Shown here piece by piece: positions 1-8,293 of a stretch of 64,000 nucleotides of DNA; within the stretch, counting starts at the first letter, position 1; each line of letters opens with the position of its first letter. Origin of the DNA: Azotimanducus chitobiosivorans (GTDB lineage: Bacteria; Pseudomonadota; Gammaproteobacteria; Pseudomonadales; Azotimanducaceae); assembly GCA_965200235.1 (NCBI GenBank), contig OZ241339.1, positions 558,001 to 622,000 of the forward strand. The letters run 5' to 3'. The notes under the pieces were generated by a model. The model did not search any database. It was not told the DNA's origin and saw nothing but the letters and a program-made list of their open reading frames with translations. A program made the translations under genes and the position numbers.

Positions 1-2
1 CG

Positions 3-485
3 GGGCAAGCCGAAGGACTGTGCTTTTCAGTGCCACCGGGCGTTTCGAAGCCGCCGTCGCTCGTGAACATCCTCAGAGAGGTTGCCGACGATATGGGACA
101 GACAGGCGAAGCCAAGCAGTTCGCTTCGGATGGAGGATCATTGGTGCCGTGGGCAGAGCAGGGTGTCCTGTTGCTCAATGCCGTGCTGACAGTGGAGCAC
201 AGGCGCGCGGCGAGTCATCGCGGGCAAGGCTGGGAAGCGTTTACTGATCGCGTCGTTGACGTGCTCGACCAAGACTGCAAGCACCTTGTGTTCATGCTCT
301 GGGGCGCCGATGCACGCAAGAAGGGCGAGCGGGTTGATCGCGACCGGCACCTCGTGCTGTCTGCGCCGCATCCGTCACCGTTTTCAGCTGATCACGGATT
401 CTTCGGGTGTCGGCATTTCTCGCGCGCCAATGCGTATCTTGTTGAGCAGGGTAAGATGCCTATCGACTGGTTTGCGGTGCGCTAG
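3..485 (+). CDS. ung: Uracil-DNA glycosylase, 3' part (5' end outside window)
   Basis: Family 1 uracil-DNA glycosylase, which removes uracil from DNA at the first step of base excision repair. The open frame runs in from the window edge, so the N-terminal part with the catalytic water-activating Asp motif is missing. What is visible is diagnostic: GLCFSVPPGV followed by KPPSLVNI, then GVLLLNAVLTVE, the GWEAFTDRVV segment, and the DNA-intercalation loop HPSPFSADHGFFGCRHFS with the conserved His, ending PIDW as in many proteobacterial enzymes. It lies 38 bases upstream of the acyl-CoA dehydrogenase start on the same strand and is probably a separate transcription unit. Identification is very secure; only its start is unknown. 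Confidence 0.96.
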   Translation, partial: GQAEGLCFSVPPGVSKPPSLVNILREVADDMGQTGEAKQFASDGGSLVPWAEQGVLLLNAVLTVEHRRAASHRGQGWEAFTDRVVDVLDQDCKHLVFMLWGADARKKGERVDRDRHLVLSAPHPSPFSADHGFFGCRHFSRANAYLVEQGKMPIDWFAVR

Positions 486-523
486 CGTCGAGACCGCCGC
501 TCTCATTCTTGTTGCCATTATCC

Positions 524-1675
524 ATGAACTTCGATCTCAGCGAAGAACAGACGCTTTTTGTCGAAACGGCGCGCGACTTCGCGCGTCAGGAATTCGCGCC
601 GCACGCCGCTCAATGGGACCGCGACCATGTGTTTCCAAAGGATGTCATTCGCCGCGCGGGCGAACTGGGCTTCTGCTCGCTGTACACGGATGACGCGCAC
701 GGCGGTCAAGGACTCAGCCGCTTGGATGCAAGCCTGATTCTTGAGGAGCTCGCCCAAGGCTGCACGTCCACCACGGCGTTTATCACCATCCACAACATGG
801 CCCTGTGGATGCTCTCGACCTTTGGCACAGAGCATGCATGTCAAGAATGGGTGCCGCAGCTTGTCGGCGGAGAGAAGCTGGCATCCTATTGCCTCACCGA
901 ACCCGGTTCAGGCTCGGATGCCGCCGCTATGAAGACGCGAGCTTGCGCGACTGGCGAAGGCTTCGCGCTCACCGGCACCAAGGCGTTTATATCCGGCGCT
1001 GGCCACACCGATGCGCTTGTCGTCATGGCGCGTCAAGACGATGATCAGATCGGCTGCTTCCTGGTGCCGGGCGATGCCGAAGGCGTTAACTATGGACGCC
1101 GCGAAGATAAGATGGGCTGGAATAGTCAGCCGACCTCGCAAATCAACTTTGATGCGGTGTCCATCCCTTCGCATTATCGGATTGGGGCGCCTGGTGAGGG
1201 CTTCAAAATCGCCATGCGTGGTCTCGACGGAGGACGCATCAACATCGCCACCTGCTCGATCGGCACGGCGCAGGCCGCGCTCGACCAGGCGGCGCGCTGG
1301 ATGCGCGAACGCAAGCAGTTCGGCAAGCCGCTTGCGGACTTCCAAGCCCTGCAATTTAAGCTCGCCGACATGGCGACCGAGCTGGTGGCGGCGCGTCAGA
1401 TGGTGCGCTACGCCGCCTTCAAGCTCGACCAAAGCGACGCCGAGGCCGGCCTCTATTCGGCCATGGCCAAGCGCTTCGCGACCGATGCTGGTTTTCGGGT
1501 GTGCGACGAAGCGCTGCAGTTGCACGGCGGCTACGGCTATATGAAGGAATTTCCGCTCGAACGACATGTGCGCGACTTGCGCGTGCATCGCATTCTCGAA
1601 GGCACCAACGAAATCATGCGACTTATCATTTCACGCAGGCTCCTCATGGAAGGCGCCACGGAGGTTATTCGATGA
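524..1675 (+). CDS. Acyl-CoA dehydrogenase, probably isobutyryl-CoA dehydrogenase
   Basis: FAD-dependent acyl-CoA dehydrogenase of 383 residues. The ATG at 524 gives the family-typical start MNFDLSEEQ; an upstream in-frame TTG at 509 only adds five residues. Visible family signatures are the CLTEPGSGSDA substrate/FAD motif, the RKQFGKPLADFQALQFKLADM helix region (shown here in part), and LQLHGGYGY near the C terminus. RILEGTNEIMR marks the region normally carrying or lying near the FAD-binding end. The next three genes encode the later steps of valine breakdown, so oxidation of isobutyryl-CoA to methacrylyl-CoA is the likeliest reaction. Its stop overlaps the next start as ATGA, which indicates one operon. 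Substrate is inferred from context, not from the sequence alone. Confidence 0.93.
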   Translation: MNFDLSEEQTLFVETARDFARQEFAPHAAQWDRDHVFPKDVIRRAGELGFCSLYTDDAHGGQGLSRLDASLILEELAQGCTSTTAFITIHNMALWMLSTFGTEHACQEWVPQLVGGEKLASYCLTEPGSGSDAAAMKTRACATGEGFALTGTKAFISGAGHTDALVVMARQDDDQIGCFLVPGDAEGVNYGRREDKMGWNSQPTSQINFDAVSIPSHYRIGAPGEGFKIAMRGLDGGRINIATCSIGTAQAALDQAARWMRERKQFGKPLADFQALQFKLADMATELVAARQMVRYAAFKLDQSDAEAGLYSAMAKRFATDAGFRVCDEALQLHGGYGYMKEFPLERHVRDLRVHRILEGTNEIMRLIISRRLLMEGATEVIR

Positions 1676-2448
1676 CTCAATCCACCTCAAGCAAGCTTAT
1701 TCTTGAAATTCAAGATGGCGTTGCGCTTGTCACCATCAATAATCCGCCGGCGAACACATGGGACGAGGAAAGCCTGCCCGCGCTCGAAGCCTTGGTGGAT
1801 GCGCTCGATGCGGATGCGGGCGTGCGTGCGCTCGTTATCACCGGCCAAGGCGAGAAGTTCTTCTCCGCCGGCGCCGACTTGAATCTGTTTGCCGATGGTC
1901 GGAGCGAAACGGCGAGGCGCATGAGTGATGCGTTTGGCAGCGCATTCGAGCGTCTCGCTTCGTTTTCAGGCGTCTCGGTGGCTGCCATCAACGGCTGGGC
2001 GATGGGCGGCGGACTTGAATGCGCGCTTGCGTGTGACATTCGCGTCGTGGAGGCGCAAGCGCGCATGAGCTTGCCGGAAGCCGCCGTCGGACTGCTGCCC
2101 TGCGGCGGCGGTACGCAGCTTCTGCCGTGGCTCGTCGGGGAAGGCTGGGCGAAGCGGATTATTCTCTGCGGCGAACGGGTCAATGCCGAGACCGCGGAGC
2201 GGATTGGCCTGTGCGAAGAGATTGCCGAGACCGGGCAGAGTCTTGCGCGCGCGACTGAAATCGCGAGGAGCGCTGCCAATCAAAGTCCGGATGCCGTGGC
2301 CGCCTGCAAGGGGCTTGTTCACAAGGCGCGTCATAGCTCAGTCGATTTCGTGACCGAGCGCGATGCGTTCGTTGCGCTGTTTGACGGTGCCAATCAGCGC
2401 GAAGGCGTCAATGCTTTCTTGGAGAAGCGCTCGCCAGTCTGGACTTGA
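1672..2448 (+). CDS. Enoyl-CoA hydratase (likely methacrylyl-CoA hydratase)
   Basis: Crotonase-fold hydratase of 258 residues. The start chosen is the ATG at 1672 that overlaps the upstream stop; a longer frame reaching back to 1501 would only overlap the dehydrogenase. The oxyanion-hole segments are visible as KFFSAGADL near residue 62 and NGWAMGGGLECALACD near residue 105, followed by the LPEAAVGLLPCGGGTQLL stretch. In this operon it would add water to methacrylyl-CoA to give 3-hydroxyisobutyryl-CoA. The Cys in LPCGGG replaces the usual small residue of the GAGG loop, which is a common family variant. Family assignment is firm, and the pathway role follows from the neighbours. Confidence 0.92.
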   Translation: MTQSTSSKLILEIQDGVALVTINNPPANTWDEESLPALEALVDALDADAGVRALVITGQGEKFFSAGADLNLFADGRSETARRMSDAFGSAFERLASFSGVSVAAINGWAMGGGLECALACDIRVVEAQARMSLPEAAVGLLPCGGGTQLLPWLVGEGWAKRIILCGERVNAETAERIGLCEEIAETGQSLARATEIARSAANQSPDAVAACKGLVHKARHSSVDFVTERDAFVALFDGANQREGVNAFLEKRSPVWT

Positions 2449-2451
2449 CGC

Positions 2452-3522
2452 ATGAGTCAGGAGATTGTTCTCTTTCAGGAGTTGCCGAGCGCAGGCGGCG
2501 GGCACATCGGCCTCGCGACGCTCAATTCCGAGAAGACGCTCAACTCGCTATCGCTCGCAATGATCGAGCGCTTGAATCCGCAGCTGACCCGCTGGCAACA
2601 GGATGATGCGATTGAGGCGGTTGTGCTACGCGGGGCTGGCACGCGTGCCTTCTGTGCCGGTGGCGATATTCAGGCGCTCTACGCATCCATGACCGAAGAC
2701 CCGAAGGTTGCCCTTGCAGATAGGTTTTTTCTTGAGGAGTACAAGCTCGATTATCGATTGCATACCTTTCCCAAGCCCGTTGTGTGCCTCGGCACCGGCA
2801 TCGTCATGGGCGGCGGTCTCGGGCTGTTTTCGGCGTCCAAGGTGCGCATTGTCGGGCCGCGTTCGCGCATCGCCATGCCGGAACTCACCATCGGACTCTT
2901 TCCTGATGCCGGCGCGAGTTGGGTACTAAAGCACCTGCCGTATCACTTGGCAGCGTTTCTTGCGATGACAGGCGCACAGATTTCTGGTGCTGACGCACTG
3001 TATATCGGCTTGGCGACACACGCGGTCAGGGAGATTCAAGACTTGGAGTCGCGGCTCTCTTTGGTCGATTGGTCTGATCCTGACATGCTCGACGACCTCG
3101 ACCAACCGAGCACGTTGCAGATGCATGATGCGCGCCTGCAAGAAGCGATTGGCGATGCACCCCTCGGTGCCGACGAGCTTACCGAGCGCATCGCGTCGCT
3201 TGCTGGCCAGGACGAATGGCTAGATCGTGCCATCGCCACCATGCAGCGCGGATGCCCTGCGACGCTCGCCATCATCGCCGAGCAGCTGGCACGTGTTCGC
3301 GATATGGATCTCGCGGCGAGCTTTCGCATGGAGCACAACATCGCGAGCCATTGCGCGCGCAATCCTGACTTTCGCGAAGGTGTCCGCGCCCTCATTATCG
3401 ACAAGGACATGACACCGCATTGGCGCTACAAGACGCTTCATGAGATGCCGAAAGAGTATGTCCTGTCGCACTTCGATACACCCTTCGCGCATCACCCCCT
3501 CAAGGATCTCGGTCATGGCTGA
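2452..3522 (+). CDS. 3-hydroxyisobutyryl-CoA hydrolase
   Basis: Crotonase-superfamily thioesterase of 356 residues, the length expected for 3-hydroxyisobutyryl-CoA hydrolases and about 100 residues longer than ordinary hydratases. The diagnostic motifs are present: AFCAGGDIQALY, GIVMGGGLGLF and the MPELTIGLFPDAGASW segment, where FPD-G distinguishes the hydrolases from hydratases. The C-terminal helical extension ends in YVLSHFDTPF and HHPLKDLGHG. It would release free 3-hydroxyisobutyrate from its CoA ester, the distinctive step of valine catabolism. It begins three bases after the hydratase stop, and its end overlaps the next gene by eight bases. Confidence 0.93.
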   Translation: MSQEIVLFQELPSAGGGHIGLATLNSEKTLNSLSLAMIERLNPQLTRWQQDDAIEAVVLRGAGTRAFCAGGDIQALYASMTEDPKVALADRFFLEEYKLDYRLHTFPKPVVCLGTGIVMGGGLGLFSASKVRIVGPRSRIAMPELTIGLFPDAGASWVLKHLPYHLAAFLAMTGAQISGADALYIGLATHAVREIQDLESRLSLVDWSDPDMLDDLDQPSTLQMHDARLQEAIGDAPLGADELTERIASLAGQDEWLDRAIATMQRGCPATLAIIAEQLARVRDMDLAASFRMEHNIASHCARNPDFREGVRALIIDKDMTPHWRYKTLHEMPKEYVLSHFDTPFAHHPLKDLGHG

Positions 3523-4432
3523 CATCGGCTTTATTGGACTCGGCAACATGGGCGGCCCTATGGCCTCGAACTTGCTTGCCGCAGGGCATCGGGTCAAGGT
3601 CTTCGACCTCGTTCAAGAGCGACTCGACCTGCTCGCATCGAAGGGAGGCGACGTCGCCGAATCCCAGAGCGAAGCTGTGCGCGGTGCCGAGTTCTGCATC
3701 AGCATGCTGCCGGCATCCGCGCATGTGCGCGGCCTGTACTTGGAGAGTGCTCGCGATGCGGCGCTCATCGATCAAATCGACCCAACGACACTTGTCATCG
3801 ATTGCAGCACTATCGCTCCCGACGCCGCGCGAGAAGTTGCCGCGGCCGCGAGCGCACGCGGTATCGACATGCTCGACGCGCCAGTATCAGGCGGTACGGC
3901 AGGTGCCGAGGCAGGCACGCTGACGTTTATTGTTGGCGGCGACGCGGCGGCGCTCGAACGTGCGCGTCCGCTACTTGAAGCCATGGGCGCAAATATATTT
4001 CACGCAGGCGTATCAGGCGCCGGTCAGGTTGGCAAGATCTGCAACAACATGCTGCTCGCCGTCCTCATGGCAGGCACTGCCGAAGCCCTGTCGCTCGGTG
4101 TTGCCAATGGCCTTGACCCAGCGCGCCTGTCAAGCATCATGCGCGACTCATCAGGCGGCAACTGGGCGCTTGAAAAGTACAATCCGTGGCCGGGCGTGAT
4201 GGACGGCGTGCCAGCGTCGCACGGCTACAGCGGCGGATTCCTGACCGACCTAATGATTAAAGACCTCGGCCTTGCCATGGAAGCCTCCGCCGCTACTGGC
4301 AAAGGCGTGCCGATGGGCAGCCTCGCGCTCAGCCTGTACCGAATGCACCGCGAGCAGCTCGACGCGGGCGGGCTTGATTTTTCGAGTATTCAGAGGCTGT
4401 ATGGGTCGGGGAGTGGTGTTTCTGGCGGGTAG
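3515..4432 (+). CDS. mmsB: 3-hydroxyisobutyrate dehydrogenase
   Basis: NAD-dependent beta-hydroxyacid dehydrogenase of 305 residues. I start it at the ATG at 3515, which puts the Rossmann motif IGFIGLGNMGGPMA at the N terminus; an earlier in-frame Met at 3440 lies inside the hydrolase. Further family signatures are DAPVSGGTAGAEAGTL and GAGQVGKICNNMLL, the latter with the conserved catalytic Lys. GFLTDLMIKDLGLAME is the C-terminal helical substrate domain. It would oxidise 3-hydroxyisobutyrate to methylmalonate semialdehyde, completing the operon's four consecutive steps. The semialdehyde dehydrogenase MmsA is not in this window. The eight-base overlap with the hydrolase supports cotranscription. 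Confidence 0.93.
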   Translation: MADIGFIGLGNMGGPMASNLLAAGHRVKVFDLVQERLDLLASKGGDVAESQSEAVRGAEFCISMLPASAHVRGLYLESARDAALIDQIDPTTLVIDCSTIAPDAAREVAAAASARGIDMLDAPVSGGTAGAEAGTLTFIVGGDAAALERARPLLEAMGANIFHAGVSGAGQVGKICNNMLLAVLMAGTAEALSLGVANGLDPARLSSIMRDSSGGNWALEKYNPWPGVMDGVPASHGYSGGFLTDLMIKDLGLAMEASAATGKGVPMGSLALSLYRMHREQLDAGGLDFSSIQRLYGSGSGVSGG

Positions 4433-4481
4433 GTTTTTCGGATCGGGACTGCTGTTTGAAGATGTCGCTCTAAATGCGGAA

Positions 4482-4515
4482 TTGACCGTGTAAACAATAT
4501 TTAATATATTGTTTA
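4482..4515 (+). promoter_or_regulatory. abiE promoter with a palindromic operator
   Basis: A -35-like TTGACC at 4482-4487 and a -10-like TATATT at 4505-4510 are 17 bases apart. They overlap a perfect inverted repeat: TAAACAATAT at 4491-4500 and its complement at 4506-4515 around a five-base centre. AbiEi antitoxins of this family are known to bind inverted repeats in their own promoter and repress it. Placement over the -10 box makes this the expected operator. Seen directly: both boxes and the repeat. Inferred: binding by AbiEi. Confidence 0.6.
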
Positions 4516-4543
4516 AGCATACCTGATTACATTCTTCCGAATC

Positions 4544-5344
4544 GTGCCGCGGGTCATATCAGCCCCATTCTTCAGTGCTCACCCAGTGTTTCGTCGCGCT
4601 GAGTACGCAGCTTGGATTGGTCGAGAGCCAACCGACAATGTCGTGACGGCGATGCTTTCGCAGCATCTCAAAGCAGGTAATATTCAACGAATTAGCCGTC
4701 AAGTTTTCGCATCTGTCCCCCCCTTCGCAAAGGGGAGGTCGTGGATGGCCGACAAGTTTCTTGCAGTGTCGCGGCTTCGTCCGGATGGCGTGATTGGTTA
4801 TCACTGTGCCCTTGAGATCCATGGCTACAACTACAGTGAATGGCATATCGCACAGGTGATTGCGCCCGGCCAACCGAAACTGCACGTGACGCCGAGGATC
4901 ACCTGTCGATTTGTCGTCCCTCGTGCGCCTTTTGACCCGTCCTCCCAGGAGGATGTGGTGTCAATCGACCGGCTCGGCTTGGAAGTAAAAGTTACAACGC
5001 TTGAGCGAACGATCGTGGATCTTTTTGATCGATATGATCTTGCAGGCGGCATCGATGAGCTCTTCAACTCGCTCAGCCTGATCAATCGTATTCATGAAGG
5101 TCGATTGGTCAATCAAGTGCGAGCACTTGCCAACGCATCGGCTGCGGGTGCCATTGGATTTTGGCTGGAGCAGGCTGAATTGAATGTGTCGCATGAGACG
5201 CTCGATGCACTACGCACACTGGCTCCGAAAACGCTGCGCTACGCGCTTGGCACCAGACGGGGGGAAGGACGGGCCGTGCGCGCTTGGAGGGTGATACTGC
5301 CTGAGCGTCTGGTCGAGCAGGGCTTTGAGGGCACTCAGACATGA
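4544..5344 (+). CDS. abiEi: AbiEi-type antitoxin (type IV toxin-antitoxin)
   Basis: Antitoxin/transcriptional repressor of 266 residues, read from a GTG at 4544. The N-terminal 60-70 residues look like the winged-helix domain of AbiEi (LSQHLKAGNIQRISRQVFAS, then AVSRLRPDGVIGYHCALEIHGY). The middle part (VVSIDRLGLEVKVTTLERTIVDLFDR) matches the AbiEi C-terminal domain that counters the toxin. In type IV systems the antitoxin does not need to contact the toxin directly. The stop overlaps the toxin start as ATGA, the standard abiE layout. The upstream palindrome would be its autoregulatory site. AbiE modules act as phage abortive-infection and plasmid-stabilising systems. The gene opens the defence island. 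Confidence 0.85.
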   Translation: MPRVISAPFFSAHPVFRRAEYAAWIGREPTDNVVTAMLSQHLKAGNIQRISRQVFASVPPFAKGRSWMADKFLAVSRLRPDGVIGYHCALEIHGYNYSEWHIAQVIAPGQPKLHVTPRITCRFVVPRAPFDPSSQEDVVSIDRLGLEVKVTTLERTIVDLFDRYDLAGGIDELFNSLSLINRIHEGRLVNQVRALANASAAGAIGFWLEQAELNVSHETLDALRTLAPKTLRYALGTRRGEGRAVRAWRVILPERLVEQGFEGTQT

Positions 5345-6303
5345 TTCCATCAGCGCAAGCAGTTCAGCGCATCGCTTCACACATCAAGTTTCGCCCAGGC
5401 GCAATTGAGAAGGCGCTCAGACTTCTCGATTTGCTCACAGAGATCAATGCCGACCCGACGCTCAAAGGTCGGCTCGCGCTCAAAGGCGGGACGGCGCTCA
5501 ATATGTTTCATCTCGACATGCCACGTCTTTCTGTTGACATTGATCTCAACTATGTCGCTTCGCTCGACCGGTCTCAAGTGCTGCGCGAGCGATCGCTTAT
5601 CGATACTGCCATCAGCAAGCTGCTTGTTTCGCGAGGCTACGCCATTCGGCGAGTGCCGCGGGCACACGCTGGCGGCAAATGGTCCGCGCGCTTCAGTTCT
5701 GCCCTTGGCGGCAACGGCACTTTGGAAGTCGATGTCAATTACGTGAACCGAGAGCCGATTTTCGGCATGAGAAAAATGGACTCATGCAAGGTTGATGGCA
5801 TGCAAGCGTTCGACATCCTAGTCATCGATGTCCATGAAATCATTGCAGGCAAGCTCGTCGCGCTCGTAGCCCGGAATACCGGACGAGACCTCTTTGATGC
5901 CTGTTCTATTCTGGAGATGGGGAGCCTCGACTGGTCTTGGATAAGAATTGCCGTGCTCGCGCTCGGCGCGTCGGGGAGACCCGATTGGAGGCAAGTGTCG
6001 ATTGGCGCAATAGAGCGTCCTGATGAATCACTCGACAAGCTTGCGTACTGTCTGAAGGCAGGGTATTTGGACGACAGCGGTGGGGTTGAGGCTTGGCTGA
6101 CGAGATCGCTACTGACGATCCGGCGCCAACTAAGCAGTCTCTTCGATTTCTCGGCTGGGGAGAGATTGTTTCTCGATGCACTACTTGATCATGGAGAGAT
6201 TGATGTGCGCGGGCTTGATATCAATGCGAATGTAAAAGAAAAACTCAAGGCCATGCCGATGCTCGCATGGAAAGCGCAGCATGTGCGAGATGCTCAGCGC
6301 TGA
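5341..6303 (+). CDS. abiEii: AbiEii-type nucleotidyltransferase toxin
   Basis: Toxin of 320 residues in the DUF1814/AbiEii nucleotidyltransferase family. The nucleotidyltransferase signature is intact: LALKGGTALNMF around residues 45-56, with GGT at 49-51, then the metal-binding pair D66 and D68 in SVDIDLNY. The later family motif EIIAGKLVALVARNTGRDLFD is also present. Members add nucleotides to RNA (tRNA or its acceptor in studied relatives) or use GTP, halting growth. Its start overlaps the antitoxin stop by four bases. No truncation or missing key residue is visible, so the pair is probably active. Confidence 0.87.
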   Translation: MIPSAQAVQRIASHIKFRPGAIEKALRLLDLLTEINADPTLKGRLALKGGTALNMFHLDMPRLSVDIDLNYVASLDRSQVLRERSLIDTAISKLLVSRGYAIRRVPRAHAGGKWSARFSSALGGNGTLEVDVNYVNREPIFGMRKMDSCKVDGMQAFDILVIDVHEIIAGKLVALVARNTGRDLFDACSILEMGSLDWSWIRIAVLALGASGRPDWRQVSIGAIERPDESLDKLAYCLKAGYLDDSGGVEAWLTRSLLTIRRQLSSLFDFSAGERLFLDALLDHGEIDVRGLDINANVKEKLKAMPMLAWKAQHVRDAQR

Positions 6304-6703
6304 TTCGCAGGTTTGGATTCATTCTCGACGACGACTCATGTCGTGACGAAAATACAGAGATATCCAGCAAAACACGCCCAACATATGAATATAATTTGCA
6401 TGAAAATGAAGCCGCTCCCCCTTCGCCTTCAGCAAGACGGGTGTCAAAGAGCAAGGAAAATGTTATCTGGTTAGGCACCTGCAAGCGTCACTGGCCTCTT
6501 TGCGATTGCCTTTCTGAGTCCCGCTGCGCAGACTTTATGTACTGACTTGGAAGGAAGCGGAGAGCCGCGAATAAGAGTAGAGCGGTTGCGACTTGCGCTG
6601 CTCCGATTTGGTCGCGATTTTGGTACCGGCTTCCGAGATTGCGCACATAGTGGCTTACGCAGCGCGTTCTTCAAGGCCAGCGGACTTCAGTGAAGTAGTT
6701 GTG
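6304..6703. other. Gene-free spacer before the CRISPR array
   Basis: Four hundred bases between abiEii and the first repeat. Short open frames occur on both strands (for example 6267-6545 plus and 6471-6674 minus) but none resembles a known family or has a convincing ribosome site. The last part, directly before the first repeat, is where a leader would lie if new spacers enter at this end. I see no degenerate repeat copy and no clear promoter here. Base composition from about 6340 to 6470 is visibly more AT-rich than the flanking genes. Confidence 0.4.
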
Positions 6704-6937
6704 GTTGCGGCCTGACCGCGAATTCTGATCGGCTACAATACGCGGCCAATGTCGCCGACAAGCGATGGTGTTGCGGCCTGACCGCGAATTCTGATCGGCT
6801 ACAATCGGACGGTCGCCAGCATTCTCGCGATTTTCGTTGCGGCCTGACCGCGAATTCTGATCGGCTACAATGCTGCCGAGCGCGACGGCCTCGGCGACCT
6901 CGTTGCGGCCTGACCGCGAATTCTGATCGGCTACAAT
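6704..6937 (+). CRISPR. Type II-C CRISPR array, 4 repeats and 3 spacers
   Basis: Four identical 36-base repeats start at 6704, 6770, 6836 and 6902 and are separated by three spacers of exactly 30 bases (6740-6769, 6806-6835, 6872-6901). The repeat begins GTTGCGGCCTGACCG and ends GATCGGCTACAAT. The GTTG start and TACAAT end are typical of type II-C. In Neisseria the same 3' TACAAT acts as a -10 box, so each repeat can start its own crRNA. Plus-strand orientation agrees with the anti-repeat in the tracrRNA at 11531. All repeats are identical, so no terminal degenerate repeat marks the old end. The array lies next to cas2 and runs towards it. Confidence 0.97.
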
Positions 6938-6945
6938 CGTAGCAT

Positions 6946-6984
6946 GGGCAAATGTCTGTATTCACAGGCATTTGCCCTTTTTTT
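6946..6984 (+). terminator. Rho-independent terminator after the CRISPR array
   Basis: A nine-base stem GGGCAAATG (6946-6954) pairs with CATTTGCCC (6969-6977). An inner CTGT/ACAG pairing extends the stem, and seven T residues follow at 6978-6984. It starts nine bases after the last repeat and acts on plus-strand transcripts, so it would end crRNA transcription before it runs into cas2 from the opposite side. Its orientation independently supports transcription of the array on the plus strand. Confidence 0.85.
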
Positions 6985-7010
6985 GGTTGCAGAAATTCGC
7001 GATTCAACCA

Positions 7011-7355
7011 TCAGAACATCACCAGTTGCTCGGGGTTTTTTCTCGGGGCATTGCGCGACGTACCGCTAAAATGCAACACATCTCGATACTGGCGGTCAGT
7101 AAAATTCAAAATTTGCACATCTCCATCAGCAGGGAGTGACCGTTCGATGCGGCGAACTCGCGCTAAAAATGCCTCCTTTCCGTTGACAAATCGAGCGTAG
7201 ACCGAAAACTGACTTCGCTCGAATCCTTCGTCGAGCAAGAAATTTCGAAACTTTCCAGCGGCTTTGCGTTGCGCCTTCGTGTCGGTGGGCAAGTCAAACA
7301 TCACCATCATCCACATGAGGCGGTACCCGGATAAGAGAAACCGTTGCGAAGTCAT
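7011..7355 (-). CDS. cas2: CRISPR-associated endonuclease Cas2
   Basis: Cas2 of 114 residues in the form that accompanies type II systems. The ferredoxin-fold first strand WMMVMFDLP carries the conserved Asp (D21), followed by RKAAGKFRNFLLDEGFERSQFSVYAR, the usual helix and second strand. Together with Cas1 it forms the spacer-integration complex. The annotated ATG overlaps the cas1 stop as ATGA; a Met at residue 14 is an alternative start. The gene ends 26 bases from the array terminator. It is full length and unbroken. Confidence 0.93.
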   Translation of the reverse strand: MTSQRFLLSGYRLMWMMVMFDLPTDTKAQRKAAGKFRNFLLDEGFERSQFSVYARFVNGKEAFLARVRRIERSLPADGDVQILNFTDRQYRDVLHFSGTSRNAPRKNPEQLVMF

Positions 7356-8263
7356 CGGCCAAGGCTTGCAAGAAACATCGGGCCTGGGTTCTCTGGAAGC
7401 GCAAGTTGCAGCTCGCCAGATTCGAGACTGCGTCCCAAGGATGCGGCCAGCCGAACTAGGGCAAGCGAGAGTGGCGTTGTCGAGCCTTCGACTGGTAGAT
7501 CAATCGCAATGAGCTTAGCCAACGATTTCTTCGCAATCGTATCCACCGTCGTGCCTCGATCATGGGCGATATTGCGCACACAACAATCGACGAGCGGTCG
7601 AAAGGGCTCCATTATGTCGTCGGAGAGGGCAAAAGCGTTTCCTCGGTTCGAATGGTGTATTCCAATTGTCGGATGAAGCCCGGCAGCTACGACAGCACGT
7701 GATGCGGCTGAGCGAAGAACCGTGTATCCATAGTTCAATAGGCCGTTGCTTCCGTTGCCATCCAAGTCTCGTCTAAAGCCTGATCCCATAAGAAGTGGCC
7801 AGTAGAAGCGGGCAGCCTGCGCTTCAACATTGGACTTGTCGCCCGATGACACTTTTCCAGCGAGCTGTTTGAGTCTTGCGGATGGCAACCCAGCGTAAGT
7901 GAGCACCTGCTCTTGCATCCGTACCTTTGAAACGACAATTTGCTTCCAAGCCTGTTTCATGATTGGTCGGCCAGCTTCCCACTGCGCGCGCATGCGCGCT
8001 CCTTGAGTATGGTGCCCTTCAATAGGCATTAGAACTCCTCGCGGTGCGTGTCTATTGTCACAGAGCACAACAGCAACACCCCTGTTTGCCAGCTCAACAA
8101 GCAGAGATGTTGTCCAAGTAGTCCCATGCCCGTGAACTATGACTGAAGTGACTTGATCTAAGGGCACTCGACCTATCTCATTTCCTTGTTCCGATACCTT
8201 GAGAAACCCCTTGTCACGAGAAAGGTGGCGACCACTTTCGGAAATTTCGACAATTTGGTCCAT
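7352..8263 (-). CDS. cas1: CRISPR-associated integrase Cas1 (type II)
   Basis: Cas1 of 303 residues. The metal ligands are recognisable: E147 in SNVEAQAARFYW, H204 in GIHHSNRGNAF and E219 in SDDIMEPFRP, spaced as in type II Cas1. The N-terminal beta domain contains VTSVIVHGHGTTWTT and the VAVVLCDNRHAPRG strand. It captures and integrates new spacers with Cas2. It is 30 bases downstream of cas9 and overlaps cas2 by four bases, so cas9-cas1-cas2 is one transcription unit. No csn2 or cas4 follows, which fits subtype II-C. Confidence 0.95.
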   Translation of the reverse strand: MDQIVEISESGRHLSRDKGFLKVSEQGNEIGRVPLDQVTSVIVHGHGTTWTTSLLVELANRGVAVVLCDNRHAPRGVLMPIEGHHTQGARMRAQWEAGRPIMKQAWKQIVVSKVRMQEQVLTYAGLPSARLKQLAGKVSSGDKSNVEAQAARFYWPLLMGSGFRRDLDGNGSNGLLNYGYTVLRSAASRAVVAAGLHPTIGIHHSNRGNAFALSDDIMEPFRPLVDCCVRNIAHDRGTTVDTIAKKSLAKLIAIDLPVEGSTTPLSLALVRLAASLGRSLESGELQLALPENPGPMFLASLGR

Positions 8264-8293
8264 TTGGCGTCAGGCTCTACTATCTTCTTGGAG

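Noticed and set aside
6740..6901. Self-targeting spacers
   Set aside because: I could not find a match to any of the three spacers elsewhere in the window by eye; a computed search is needed to be sure.
6687..7007. Minus-strand frame with repeated DCSRSEFAVRPQ units
   Set aside because: It is only the translation of the CRISPR repeats and spacers; the array explains it fully.
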